A DNA stretch of 64,000 bases, taken from positions 25,706 to 89,705 of the forward strand of contig SFKS01000007.1 of NCBI GenBank assembly GCA_004554705.1, given 5' to 3'. Of this stretch, positions 29,952 through 38,406 are shown piece after piece. The stretch comes from Clostridiales bacterium (GTDB lineage: Bacteria > Bacillota > Clostridia > TANB77 > CAG-508). The position numbers were made by a program, and so were the translations under genes. The notes beneath the pieces were generated by a model. That model was not told the DNA's origin. It was given only the letters and a program-made list of their open reading frames with translations, and ran no database searches. Each line of letters starts with the position of its first letter. Position 1 is the first letter of the stretch.

Positions 29952-31340
29952 TTATATTTTTTCAACTGTTACTCCATCTTTGCTGTCTTTTACTGTATAT
30001 CCCAATTCTTTTATTTTGTCTCTTAATTTATCTGATAGTACCCAGTTTTTTTCTTGTCTTGCTGTTTTTCTTTGTTCTATTAGTTTTAATACATCTTCAG
30101 GTATTTTTTCTTGTTTTGTTTCTAATGGTTCTTCTATTTTTATACCTAGTACTTTATCAAAGTCTAATAATAGGTCTGCTAGTTTTTTTGATTTTACTGG
30201 ATTTTTTACAATATCCCAAACCACACTCATTGCTACTGGCATATTTAAGTCGTCGTTTATTGCTTCTAAAAATTTGTTTTTGTATTCTTGTACAATGTTG
30301 TCTTCTATTTTTTCTGTTCCTAATTTATGTCTCTCATATCCTTCTTTTAATTTAATTAGTGAATTTTGAGCATTTGTTAATCCTTCCCATGTGAAGTTTA
30401 ACTTGTTTCTATAATGTGATGTGAAACATAGCATTTTGTAGCTAAGTGCATCATATCCTTTATCTATTAAATTTTGTACTAAATAAGTGTTTCCTAAGCT
30501 TTTAGACATTTTTCCACCATCTATAAGCAAGAAATCACAATGCATCCAGAATTTTGCTGGTATTTTCCCTGTGCAGCCTTTACTTTGTGCTATTTCATTT
30601 TCATGATGTGTTGGTACTAAGTCTATACCGCCTGTATGAATATCAAATACCTCTCCTAAGTATTTGTTGCTCATTGCTGAACATTCTATATGCCACCCTG
30701 GATAAGACAATCCCCATGGACTTTCCCATTTCATTATATGGTTCTCTGGTGCTTTTATCCAAAGTGCAAAATCGTATGGATTTCTTTTTTCTTCATCTAT
30801 TTCAACTCTTGCACCCGCTTTTTGATTACGTAAGTCTATTCCAGATAAAATTCCATATTTGTCTAATTTTGAAACGTCAAAATATATTGCGGTTGAAGTT
30901 TCATATGCATATCCATTATCTAATAATTTTTGAACATAGTTCATCATTTCTTGAATATGCTCTGTCGCTTTGCATATTATTTCTGGTCTATCTATATTTA
31001 ATCTGTCAAAGTCTTTTAAAAATTCTGCTGTGTAATATTTTGCAATCTCTAATGGTTCTTTTTTTTCCTCTCTTGCTGCTTTTAACATTTTGTCTTCTCC
31101 TTCATCTCCATCAGATACTAAATGTCCAACATCTGTTATATTCATTACATGCTTTAGTTTATATCCATTATATTTTAATACTCTTCTTAATGTGTCCATA
31201 AATATGAAGGATTTCATATTTCCAATACTTGCATCTTTATATACTGTGGGTCCACAAGTATATATTCTAACAGTGTTTCCTTCTAATGGTTTAAATTCGT
31301 CTTTTGTTTTGGTTAGTGTATTATAGAATCTTATACTCAA
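29952..31340 (-). CDS. cysS: Cysteinyl-tRNA synthetase
   Basis: 462 aa class I synthetase. The zinc ligands are visible (CGPTVY near 29, WHIECS near 208, HTGGIDLVPTHHENE near 233). The KMSKS loop is GGKMSKSLGN. The HIGH motif reads SIGN in KDASIGNMKSF, so the first histidine is replaced by serine; many relatives have HIGN. Catalysis may tolerate this but it is unusual. Length normal. Confidence 0.95.
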   Translation of the reverse strand: MSIRFYNTLTKTKDEFKPLEGNTVRIYTCGPTVYKDASIGNMKSFIFMDTLRRVLKYNGYKLKHVMNITDVGHLVSDGDEGEDKMLKAAREEKKEPLEIAKYYTAEFLKDFDRLNIDRPEIICKATEHIQEMMNYVQKLLDNGYAYETSTAIYFDVSKLDKYGILSGIDLRNQKAGARVEIDEEKRNPYDFALWIKAPENHIMKWESPWGLSYPGWHIECSAMSNKYLGEVFDIHTGGIDLVPTHHENEIAQSKGCTGKIPAKFWMHCDFLLIDGGKMSKSLGNTYLVQNLIDKGYDALSYKMLCFTSHYRNKLNFTWEGLTNAQNSLIKLKEGYERHKLGTEKIEDNIVQEYKNKFLEAINDDLNMPVAMSVVWDIVKNPVKSKKLADLLLDFDKVLGIKIEEPLETKQEKIPEDVLKLIEQRKTARQEKNWVLSDKLRDKIKELGYTVKDSKDGVTVEKI

Positions 31341-31418
31341 AAATTTTCCTCCTCTACAATAAGTGATTATTATTGTTGCATAAAACTACTAAATTGGCAG
31401 ATTAAAAATCTGCCTAAT

Positions 31419-34007
31419 TTATGGTGTAATATCTTCAATAATTATTCTTCTAGCTGTATTGTTATTATTGTTTGTTGTATTGTTGTTTATTTCATTATTT
31501 ACTGGATTACCTGGATTGCCTGGATTATCCGGTTTATCTGGTTTGTCTGGTTTATCCGGATTGTCCGGATTGTCCGGATCCTCTGGGTTTTCTGGTTCAT
31601 CTGGTTTGTCTGGCTCTTCTGGAGCAACTGGTTCTTCTATTGGCTTTGTGTGTATATTACAGTGCTCAGATATTAACATATATTCTGCATCTTTTGCTCT
31701 ATGCCAATCGCCTGTTTCGGTTTCTGGTCTTGTTATAAATACTTTTGTTTGTCTATTTGTACAATATTCTCCTGCTAACAAACCTGTATCTAAGCATATA
31801 TCTGCTTCAACATGGCAAGTACATTCCTCTGTTGGTACTGTTCCTTTTATAAAGTATTCCGTATATACCTGATTTCCTCTTGGATCATTTTTACAAACTT
31901 CTGTTGCTAGTTTTCCTGAACACTTACATATTGTAGCCGTTGTTACATTGTTTGGTCTTGTATCTGAAAATCTCGCTTTAGGCAATCCAGTATGTATTTG
32001 TTCCATTACTCCATCCCAAATTTTACCTGCATTATTTATACTTACAGATCTTACTTGTTCTTTTTTTATATTATTGTCATATCCATACCATGTTGCTGCT
32101 GTGTAGTATGGTGTGAATCCGCAAAACCATCTATCAGTATCATTGCTAGATGTTCCCGTTTTTACTCCTACACTTATTCCTGAAATTCCAGCATATCCAC
32201 CTGCTCCAGATCTTACAACTTCTGTTAGTATCTCTTTTACTATATATGCTGTAGCTGTTGACATTACTGTTCTTGATTCTTGTTCTGCTTGTAAAACAAT
32301 ATTTCCTTCTGAATCTACGACTTTTGTATAAAATGTTGGTTCTATATATACACCATCATTTGCTATTGATGCATATGCAGCAGCCATTTGTAGAGGGCTT
32401 GCTTCTATACTTCCCAATGCCATTGTAATATTTATTTGTTCTTCAGAAGCAGGATAAATTCCTACACTTTTCAAAAATTCTGCTGATCTGTCTGTTCCAA
32501 CGTCTGAAATTGCTTTTAGCATAGGTATATTTTGTGATGTTGCTATTGCATATCTTACAGTTGTTAATCCTTTATATACATGACCATAATTTTTAAAGTT
32601 TGCATATTTTCCACTTGTATATCTAATGTCATCATATACTGATCCCGCTGTAATTATTCCACTATCTATACCTGGACATAATACTGCTAAAGGTTTTGCA
32701 GATGATCCTGGTTGTCTGTAACTTTGTGTTACTCTATTTAGTCCAAAGGCTGTTGTTTTTTCTCCAATTCCTCCAACTGTGGCTAAAACATATCCTGTTT
32801 TGTGATCTATAAGTACCATTGCTGTTTGTATAGTTACTGGGTTTCCTGCCTCATCAAATTCATATTTAGAATATTCAATATATTTATCTCGTTTTACTTC
32901 CTCCTCCATAATTTTTTGTATGTCTGTTCGTTGAGTTGTATATATTGTAAGTCCTCCACTTTTTACATAATAATCTAAATATTCCTTTGTCCAATCTGGA
33001 TGTTTCTCTTTAAGTTCTTTTTTTACTTGATTTATTGCAGCATCTGTGTGATATGAGAATATCGTTTGTATTATAGTTCCTTTATTAAATGCCAATCCAT
33101 TTTCTATTTCTGCTATTGCTGTTTTGTATTCTTCCTCAGTTATTGCTGCTTTATGTTCTGGATTTTCTTTACTTAATTCATGCATTTTATCTAATACTAT
33201 TTTTGTTCTTCTTTTTACTTTATCTTTATCTGATTGTTCAGTTGAAAATGGATTATAATTATTAGGTGAGTTATTTATTCCAGCTAAAAATGCACTTTCT
33301 GCTAGTGTTAAATCTTTTGCACTTTTGCTAAAATAATAGTTTGATGCGACTTCTACTCCAAAGCTTCTTCCACCTAAAAATATTAAATTTAGATACATCT
33401 CTAATATTTGTGATTTTGATAGTTGTTGTTCTAAGTAATGTGCTCTTGCAATTTCCTTTACTTTTCTTTGCCATGTTCTTTCATTTTCTTCAGTTAGAAC
33501 TTTAAGAAATTGTTGGGTTATTGTGCTTCCACCATAATTAGCTGAGCCTATTCCTATCTTGCTTAATACATATTTTACTGTTGCTGCTCCAGTTCTTTTT
33601 ATATCAACACCTTTATGTTCATAAAATCTTTCATCTTCTATTGCAACAAAAGCTTTAGGCAGATATTGTGACATCTCTGAGATAGACACATATTCCCTGT
33701 TTTCATCTCCACTTAAGACTGCTATAGTATTCCCTTCCATATCTTTAACAACTGAGTTTTCATATTTAATTACAACATCTTCTATGTTTATTTTTGCTTC
33801 CTTAAAAATACCATAAATTTTTCCTATAGCTATTCCTGCTAGTACTATTAATATAAATAATATTACTAATATAGCTATTTTTATATTTTTCCATACCCTT
33901 TTATGTTTTTTAGTTTTTATTTTATACTTTTTTGTTTTTTCATTCTCATTACTATTTTCTGGTATTATTTTAGGTTGTTTTTTAGGTTGTTTTTTTCTAT
34001 TTTCCAT
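31419..34007 (-). CDS. Class A penicillin-binding protein (PBP1A)
   Basis: About 862 aa from the ATG at 34007 (MENRKK), preferred over an upstream TTG because AAAGGA lies upstream of this ATG. A basic cytoplasmic tail and one transmembrane helix (about 44-66) precede the GT51 transglycosylase (AFVAIEDERFYEHKGVD; GGSTITQQFLK) and a transpeptidase with Ser motif (QPGSSAKPLAV), SxN and KTGTS. The C-terminus has a DUF/FnIII-like cysteine-containing section, then a low-complexity P-D-x-P-D tail and an N-rich end. It polymerises and cross-links peptidoglycan outside the membrane. Confidence 0.93.
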   Translation of the reverse strand: MENRKKQPKKQPKIIPENSNENEKTKKYKIKTKKHKRVWKNIKIAILVILFILIVLAGIAIGKIYGIFKEAKINIEDVVIKYENSVVKDMEGNTIAVLSGDENREYVSISEMSQYLPKAFVAIEDERFYEHKGVDIKRTGAATVKYVLSKIGIGSANYGGSTITQQFLKVLTEENERTWQRKVKEIARAHYLEQQLSKSQILEMYLNLIFLGGRSFGVEVASNYYFSKSAKDLTLAESAFLAGINNSPNNYNPFSTEQSDKDKVKRRTKIVLDKMHELSKENPEHKAAITEEEYKTAIAEIENGLAFNKGTIIQTIFSYHTDAAINQVKKELKEKHPDWTKEYLDYYVKSGGLTIYTTQRTDIQKIMEEEVKRDKYIEYSKYEFDEAGNPVTIQTAMVLIDHKTGYVLATVGGIGEKTTAFGLNRVTQSYRQPGSSAKPLAVLCPGIDSGIITAGSVYDDIRYTSGKYANFKNYGHVYKGLTTVRYAIATSQNIPMLKAISDVGTDRSAEFLKSVGIYPASEEQINITMALGSIEASPLQMAAAYASIANDGVYIEPTFYTKVVDSEGNIVLQAEQESRTVMSTATAYIVKEILTEVVRSGAGGYAGISGISVGVKTGTSSNDTDRWFCGFTPYYTAATWYGYDNNIKKEQVRSVSINNAGKIWDGVMEQIHTGLPKARFSDTRPNNVTTATICKCSGKLATEVCKNDPRGNQVYTEYFIKGTVPTEECTCHVEADICLDTGLLAGEYCTNRQTKVFITRPETETGDWHRAKDAEYMLISEHCNIHTKPIEEPVAPEEPDKPDEPENPEDPDNPDNPDKPDKPDKPDNPGNPGNPVNNEINNNTTNNNNNTARRIIIEDITP

Positions 34008-34063
34008 ATTTAAAATTATCCTTTCCAAAATAATAATTTTAGTACTTCATAATTATATTACAT

Positions 34064-34935
34064 TTATTGATAAAATTCAAGAAAATCTTCTAAAATATCC
34101 GTTTCATTGTTTACCAATTTTGCACCTTGTTTTATTAGCTCATTTGTGCCGTATTGAAGTTCCACTATATATGTTTCCTGGTATAGCATATATAGTTTTG
34201 CCTTGTTCTAATGCAAAATCAACTGTTATAAGTGTTCCGCTTTGTTTAGCTGCTTCTACTACAAGCACTCCATCTGATAATCCACTTATTATTCTATTTC
34301 TAGCTGGGAAATTTAACTTCTCTGGTTTTGTTCCCACAACATATTCTGATATGACTGCACCACCTGCTTTTATTATGTCTTTATATAAGCCGTATATTTT
34401 CTTTTGGATATACAACGTCTAGTCCATTTCCCATTACAGCAATCGTATTTTTTTTGTTTTCAACTGCACCTTTGTGTGCATATGTATCTATTCCTTTTGC
34501 TAATCCAGATATTATATTTATATTTTGTTTTGATAAATTGTATGCTAATTGTTTTGCTACCTTTTTACCATATTCACTACATTCTCTACTTCCTATAATT
34601 GCTAATGATTTACCATTTAATATATCTATATTTCCTTTTACATATAATACTACTGGAGGATCATATATGTTACGTAGTTTTTGTGGATATTCTTTATCTT
34701 GTATTGTTATCATCTTTATGTTATGTTTTTGCATATATTCTATATATTTTTCTAAATTATTCCTGTGTTTTTTATCTAATATTATTTGTACATATTTGTC
34801 AGATAATATTTTTATTAGTTCATTTTCTCTTAAATTCCATATTGCTTCAGGTGTTTTGTATTTTTCAAGTAATCTGTTTTGTTCCCTTGCTCCTATTATA
34901 TTAATTATAGAAAGCCAAATCCAGTATTTATTCAT
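34064..34935 (-). CDS. dprA: DNA-processing protein DprA, read through two CGG +1 frameshifts
   Basis: DprA loads RecA onto incoming ssDNA during transformation. Three frames are needed. Frame one (ATG 34935) has the Rossmann motif LAIIGSRECSEYGKKVA and GLAKGIDTYAH and ends YPKENI before CGG at codon 182. Frame two gives GLYKDIIKAGGAVISEY, NRIISGLSDGVLVVEA and IPGNIYSGTSI before a second CGG. Frame three gives GTNELIKQGAKLV and a proper stop at 34064. Removing both Cs yields a 289-aa DprA with the conserved G-x-N-x-L-I-x-x-G-A end. Two independent C insertions of the same kind in one short gene are unlikely by chance. Confidence 0.9.
34149..34151 (-). other. CGG +1 frameshift site 7 (dprA, second)
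   Basis: Sense strand: ACT TCA ATA CGG CAC AAA TGA in the second frame; ATA (C) GGC ACA AAT GAG CTA ATA in the third, restoring S-I-G-T-N-E-L-I. CGG corresponds to residue 262. Confidence 0.9.
34390..34392 (-). other. CGG +1 frameshift site 8 (dprA, first)
   Basis: Sense strand: GAA AAT ATA CGG CTT ATA TAA in the starting frame; ATA (C) GGC TTA TAT AAA GAC in the continuing frame. CGG is codon 182 and the stop follows two codons later. Confidence 0.88.
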
Positions 34936-35022
34936 CTTTTTTCTTCCTTTCAGATTTTTATTCAGGGTAAATAATGCTTACCCTGCTGTTTAGATTTTAG
35001 CTCTCCTCATATTTTTATCTTT

Positions 35023-35874
35023 TTAGCAAAATTTGCCGTTTTTTGCCGTTTTTACAATGTTTTCCATTAACATAGCAATTGTCATTGGTCCTATCCCTCC
35101 TGGAACTGGAGTTATATAACTTGCTACTTTTTCTACTTCTTCAAAATCCACGTCACCACAAACTTTTCCTTCTTCGTTTCTGTTTATTCCTACATCTATA
35201 ATAATACTTTCTGGTTTAACCATATCTTTTGTTACAAACTTTGGTTTTCCTATTGCTACTACTAAAATATCCGCTGTTTTAGTTATTTCTTTCAAATTTT
35301 GCGTTTTTGAATGGCAAATTGTTACTGTTGCATTTTTGTTTAGTAAGCAATGTAGCATAGGTTTGCCAACGATATTACTTCTGCCTATTACAACTGCATT
35401 TTTACCCTCTATTGGTATATTATATTCTTCTAGTAGTTTTATTACTCCAAAAGGTGTACAAGATATCAGTGTTTCTTGTCCTAATACTAGTTTCCCTACA
35501 TTTATCGGGTTGAAACCATCAACATCTTTTTCAGGAAGTATTGTTTTGAATGCTTCATTTATGTCTAAATGCTTGGGAATGGGGCTTTGTAGTAGAATTC
35601 CATGTATGTCTCTTCTTTTGTTTAGTTCTTCTATTAAGTTTAATAATTGTTCTTGAGATATATCTTCTTTTAATAAAAATTCCTCATATTTTACGCCTAA
35701 TTCTTCACACGCTTTGCTTTTATTTTTAACATATATTTTAGAAGCAGGATCTTCACCGACCATAATTACTGCAAGCTTTGGGAATATATTTTTTGCTTTT
35801 AACTTTTCTATATTTTTTTTCAATTTTTCTCTTATTCTTCTTGCTGTTTCTTTACCATCTAAAATAACTGCCAT
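35023..35874 (-). CDS. folD: Bifunctional methylenetetrahydrofolate dehydrogenase/cyclohydrolase FolD
   Basis: 283 aa. Converts methylene-THF to formyl-THF. The catalytic lysine region VKNKSKACEELGV, the QSPIP(K)H substrate motif (ILLQSPIPKHLD), the NAD(P)-binding GRSNIVGKP and the C-terminal PGGIGPMT are all present. Length normal. It ends about 90 nt from the dprA start and is on the same strand. Confidence 0.96.
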   Translation of the reverse strand: MAVILDGKETARRIREKLKKNIEKLKAKNIFPKLAVIMVGEDPASKIYVKNKSKACEELGVKYEEFLLKEDISQEQLLNLIEELNKRRDIHGILLQSPIPKHLDINEAFKTILPEKDVDGFNPINVGKLVLGQETLISCTPFGVIKLLEEYNIPIEGKNAVVIGRSNIVGKPMLHCLLNKNATVTICHSKTQNLKEITKTADILVVAIGKPKFVTKDMVKPESIIIDVGINRNEEGKVCGDVDFEEVEKVASYITPVPGGIGPMTIAMLMENIVKTAKNGKFC

Positions 35875-35950
35875 AAGATACCTCCTTTACATTTTTATGT
35901 CATTATATCATTAATTTTTAAAAAAGTGAATACAATTAATATATTTTATC

Positions 35951-35979
35951 TTTACATTTGGTTTGTTGTATAGTATAAT
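35951..35979 (+). promoter_or_regulatory. Sigma-A promoter for the small Cys-rich gene
   Basis: TTTACA, a 17-nt spacer, then TATAAT, about 30 nt upstream of the ATG at 36012. Confidence 0.8.
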
Positions 35980-36011
35980 TAGTTTACTAAATTATTAAGG
36001 AGGCAATAACT

Positions 36012-36227
36012 ATGAAAACTACACCTGGGAAGTCGTTAGATCGGTTAAATGAACTCAATAAAAAATGTATGGACTGTCAGTCCCATAAAAAACGGAATTT
36101 TGAAGAAATTCAAGCATATGATTGTATGACTTGTCCAATAGGGATGGAAATCCATTCCTATGATAATCCCTCTTGGGATGTTATAGACTGGTCTAGCGGG
36201 CAGTTTTCAAAATATTATGAAAATTAG
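36012..36227 (+). CDS. Small Cys-rich protein, foreign-looking, with two CGG codons
   Basis: 71 aa with a strong SD (AAGGAGGCAATAAC) and a clear promoter and terminator, so it is probably expressed. Four cysteines in two pairs (CMDCQSH at about 19-25 and CMTCP about 39-43) suggest a small zinc-binding protein. Codons such as CTC, TCC, CCC, GGG and CAG are frequent here but rare in the neighbours, suggesting transfer. Two in-frame CGG codons (36042-36044, codon 11; 36093-36095, codon 28) would both be arginine; a +1 shift at the first hits a stop at once. It is thus the one exception among non-element genes. Function not recognised. Confidence 0.7.
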   Translation: MKTTPGKSLDRLNELNKKCMDCQSHKKRNFEEIQAYDCMTCPIGMEIHSYDNPSWDVIDWSSGQFSKYYEN

Positions 36228-36240
36228 GATTGCCTGAAAG

Positions 36241-36267
36241 CCCTAGATATTACTAATCTAGGGTTTT
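36241..36267 (+). terminator. Rho-independent terminator
   Basis: Stem CCCTAGAT / ATCTAGGG with a 7-nt loop, then TTTT, 14 nt after the small Cys-rich gene and upstream of uvrB. Confidence 0.88.
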
Positions 36268-36292
36268 AATTATTTTATTAAGGTGATAAAGA

Positions 36293-38245
36293 ATGTTTAA
36301 GTTAGTATCTGATTATATTCCAACTGGTGATCAACCACAAGCAATAGAAAAATTAAGTAAAGGAGTTTTAGAAAATAAAAAGTTTCAGACTCTTTTAGGT
36401 GTTACAGGCTCTGGAAAAACCTTTACTATGGCTAACATTATAGAAAAAGTTCAAAAACCAACTCTTGTTTTGGCTCATAATAAAACACTTGCTGGTCAGT
36501 TATATTCAGAATTTAAAGAATTTTTTCCAGAAAATTCAGTTGAGTATTTTGTTTCGTACTATGACTACTATCAGCCTGAAAGTTATATTCCTCAGTCTGA
36601 CACGTATATAGAAAAGGATGCTTCTATTAATGATGAAATAGATAAATTAAGGCACTCTGCTACCTTATCTTTATTTGAAAAGAAGGATGTTATTATTATT
36701 GCTTCTGTTTCTTGTATTTATGGTTTAGGAGACCCTGATGATTATCAAGAATTAATGTTATCCTTGAGACCTGGTATGGCAAAATCCAGAAATGATGTGA
36801 TGAAGAAGTTAATAGAAATGCAATATACAAGAAATGAGATGGATTTTAAAAGAGGTACTTTTAGAGCTAAAGGAGATATTCTAGAAATATATCCATCTAA
36901 TACTGGAGAAAGTGCAATGAGAATTGATTTCTGGGGGGATGAAATCGAAAAAATTACTGAAATTAATCCTTTAACTGGTAAATCGTTAGGTGTAAGAAAT
37001 CATGTACTTATTGGTCCTAACTCACATTATGCCACTTCTGAAGGGAAATTAAAAAGTGCTATTACAGCTATTGAAGAAGAGCTTGATTCTAGAATAAAGT
37101 ATTTTAAAAATAATAACAAACTAATTGAAGCTCAAAGAATTGAAGAAAGAACAAATTTTGATGTCGAAATGCTTATTGAAACTGGTTTTTGTCAAGGTAT
37201 TGAAAATTATTCAAGACATATTAGTGGTAGGAAACCTGGCTCTGCTCCATATACTCTTTTTGATTATTTTCCAAAAGACTTTTTATTGCTTATAGATGAA
37301 TCTCATGCTACAATTCCTCAAGTACGTGCAATGTATAATGGTGATAAGGCGAGAAAAGATTCTCTTGTTAATTATGGTTTTAGACTTCCTTCTGCTTATG
37401 ATAATAGACCTTTAAAGTTTAATGAATTTGAAGATAGAATTAATCAATGTATATTTGTAAGTGCAACACCTGGTGATTATGAAAAGGAACACTCTGAACA
37501 GACTGTAGAACAAGTAATTCGACCTACTGGTCTTTTAGATCCTTTAGTAGTAGTTAAGCCTGCTATAAATCAAGTAGATGATTTAATAGGAGAAATTAGG
37601 CAAAGAGTTCAAAAACATGAAAGAGTTCTGGTAACAACCTTGACTAAAAAAATGGCAGAGGATTTAACTACATATTTGAAGAGTATTGATATTAAGGTAA
37701 ATTATATGCACTCAGACATAAAGGCATTGGAAAGAATGGAAATTATTCGTAATTTACGCTTGGGAGAATTTGATGTTCTTGTTGGCATTAATCTTTTAAG
37801 AGAAGGTTTAGACATACCTGAAGTTTCTCTTGTTGCAATATTGGATAGTGATAAAGAAGGATTTTTGCGTTCTGAAAGGTCTCTTATTCAAACCATTGGT
37901 AGAGCTGCAAGAAATGTAAATGGAACAGTTATTATGTATGCCGATGAACTAACTAATAGCATGGAAAAAGCTATTTCAGAAACAAACAGACGTCGCGAAA
38001 TTCAAATTGCATATAATAGAGAGCATGGAATTGTTCCAAAAACAATAATTAAAGAAGTTCGTGAGGTTATAAAAGCTAGTGTTTTAGAGGATGTAGATAG
38101 TGAATATAAAATTGATAAAACTGAGCCTATTGAAACTATTATTAATAATTTGACTGATGAAATGCTTAAACATGCTGCAAATATGGAATTTGAAAAAGCT
38201 GCTGAATTACGTGATAAAATTAAGGAATTAGAAAAACTAATGTAA
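36293..38245 (+). CDS. uvrB: Excinuclease ABC subunit B
   Basis: 650 aa DNA-damage recognition helicase of nucleotide excision repair. Walker A GVTGSGKT, the beta-hairpin YYDYYQPESYIP, helicase motifs (DESHATIPQ; SATPGDYE; INLLREGLDIPEV; QTIGRAARN) and a C-terminal UVR motif (EMLKHAANMEFEKAAELRDKIKELE in overview) are present. The SD AAGGTGAT precedes the ATG. Arg codons CGT, CGC and CGA occur (for example in VIRPT and RRREIQ) but there is no CGG in any phase. Confidence 0.97.
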   Translation: MFKLVSDYIPTGDQPQAIEKLSKGVLENKKFQTLLGVTGSGKTFTMANIIEKVQKPTLVLAHNKTLAGQLYSEFKEFFPENSVEYFVSYYDYYQPESYIPQSDTYIEKDASINDEIDKLRHSATLSLFEKKDVIIIASVSCIYGLGDPDDYQELMLSLRPGMAKSRNDVMKKLIEMQYTRNEMDFKRGTFRAKGDILEIYPSNTGESAMRIDFWGDEIEKITEINPLTGKSLGVRNHVLIGPNSHYATSEGKLKSAITAIEEELDSRIKYFKNNNKLIEAQRIEERTNFDVEMLIETGFCQGIENYSRHISGRKPGSAPYTLFDYFPKDFLLLIDESHATIPQVRAMYNGDKARKDSLVNYGFRLPSAYDNRPLKFNEFEDRINQCIFVSATPGDYEKEHSEQTVEQVIRPTGLLDPLVVVKPAINQVDDLIGEIRQRVQKHERVLVTTLTKKMAEDLTTYLKSIDIKVNYMHSDIKALERMEIIRNLRLGEFDVLVGINLLREGLDIPEVSLVAILDSDKEGFLRSERSLIQTIGRAARNVNGTVIMYADELTNSMEKAISETNRRREIQIAYNREHGIVPKTIIKEVREVIKASVLEDVDSEYKIDKTEPIETIINNLTDEMLKHAANMEFEKAAELRDKIKELEKLM

Positions 38246-38378
38246 GAAATGCATTTTACTAAGTATGCCTTTGAAGTAAGTACGAGATACATACCAAAAA
38301 AATGGCTCCCAGATGTATAGTATGGGAGAATTTGCAATTTAGATGTTCTTTTCCTCCTTTTCGATTCCACTTTTAAAT

Positions 38379-38406
38379 TCGAACCACTGACACGGGGATT
38401 TTCAGT
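38379..38406 (-). repeat. attL-like 28-bp repeat of tRNA-Phe
   Basis: Identical to 56769-56796 in tRNA-Phe (anticodon loop to T-arm). Just to the left (38359-38371) is TTCGATTCCACTT, the T-arm of the same tRNA in the opposite orientation, so this end seems rearranged. The acceptor-stem part of the tRNA is not kept here. Confidence 0.85.

Noticed and set aside
31341..31418. T-box or riboswitch upstream of cysS
   Set aside because: The 78-bp gap to the next gene is too short and I see no T-box sequence or antiterminator.
31500..31640. Short tandem repeats as a CRISPR-like array
   Set aside because: They are in-frame P-D-x-P codon repeats of the PBP1A tail. No CRISPR array was seen anywhere in the window.
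1..38245. Random homopolymer or long-read indel errors as the cause of the frameshifts
   Set aside because: All eight are a C before GGN at a codon boundary. None lies in the many long A/T homopolymers, and I saw no other broken gene. A systematic C insertion artefact remains possible and is stated as the main alternative.
1..38245. Methylated CCGG causing base-calling errors
   Set aside because: Only four of eight sites have CCGG; the other four are A-CGG or T-CGG.
1..38245. CGG reassigned to another amino acid (as reported for Trp or Gln in some bacteria)
   Set aside because: A reassignment keeps the frame; here the frame changes at every native CGG.
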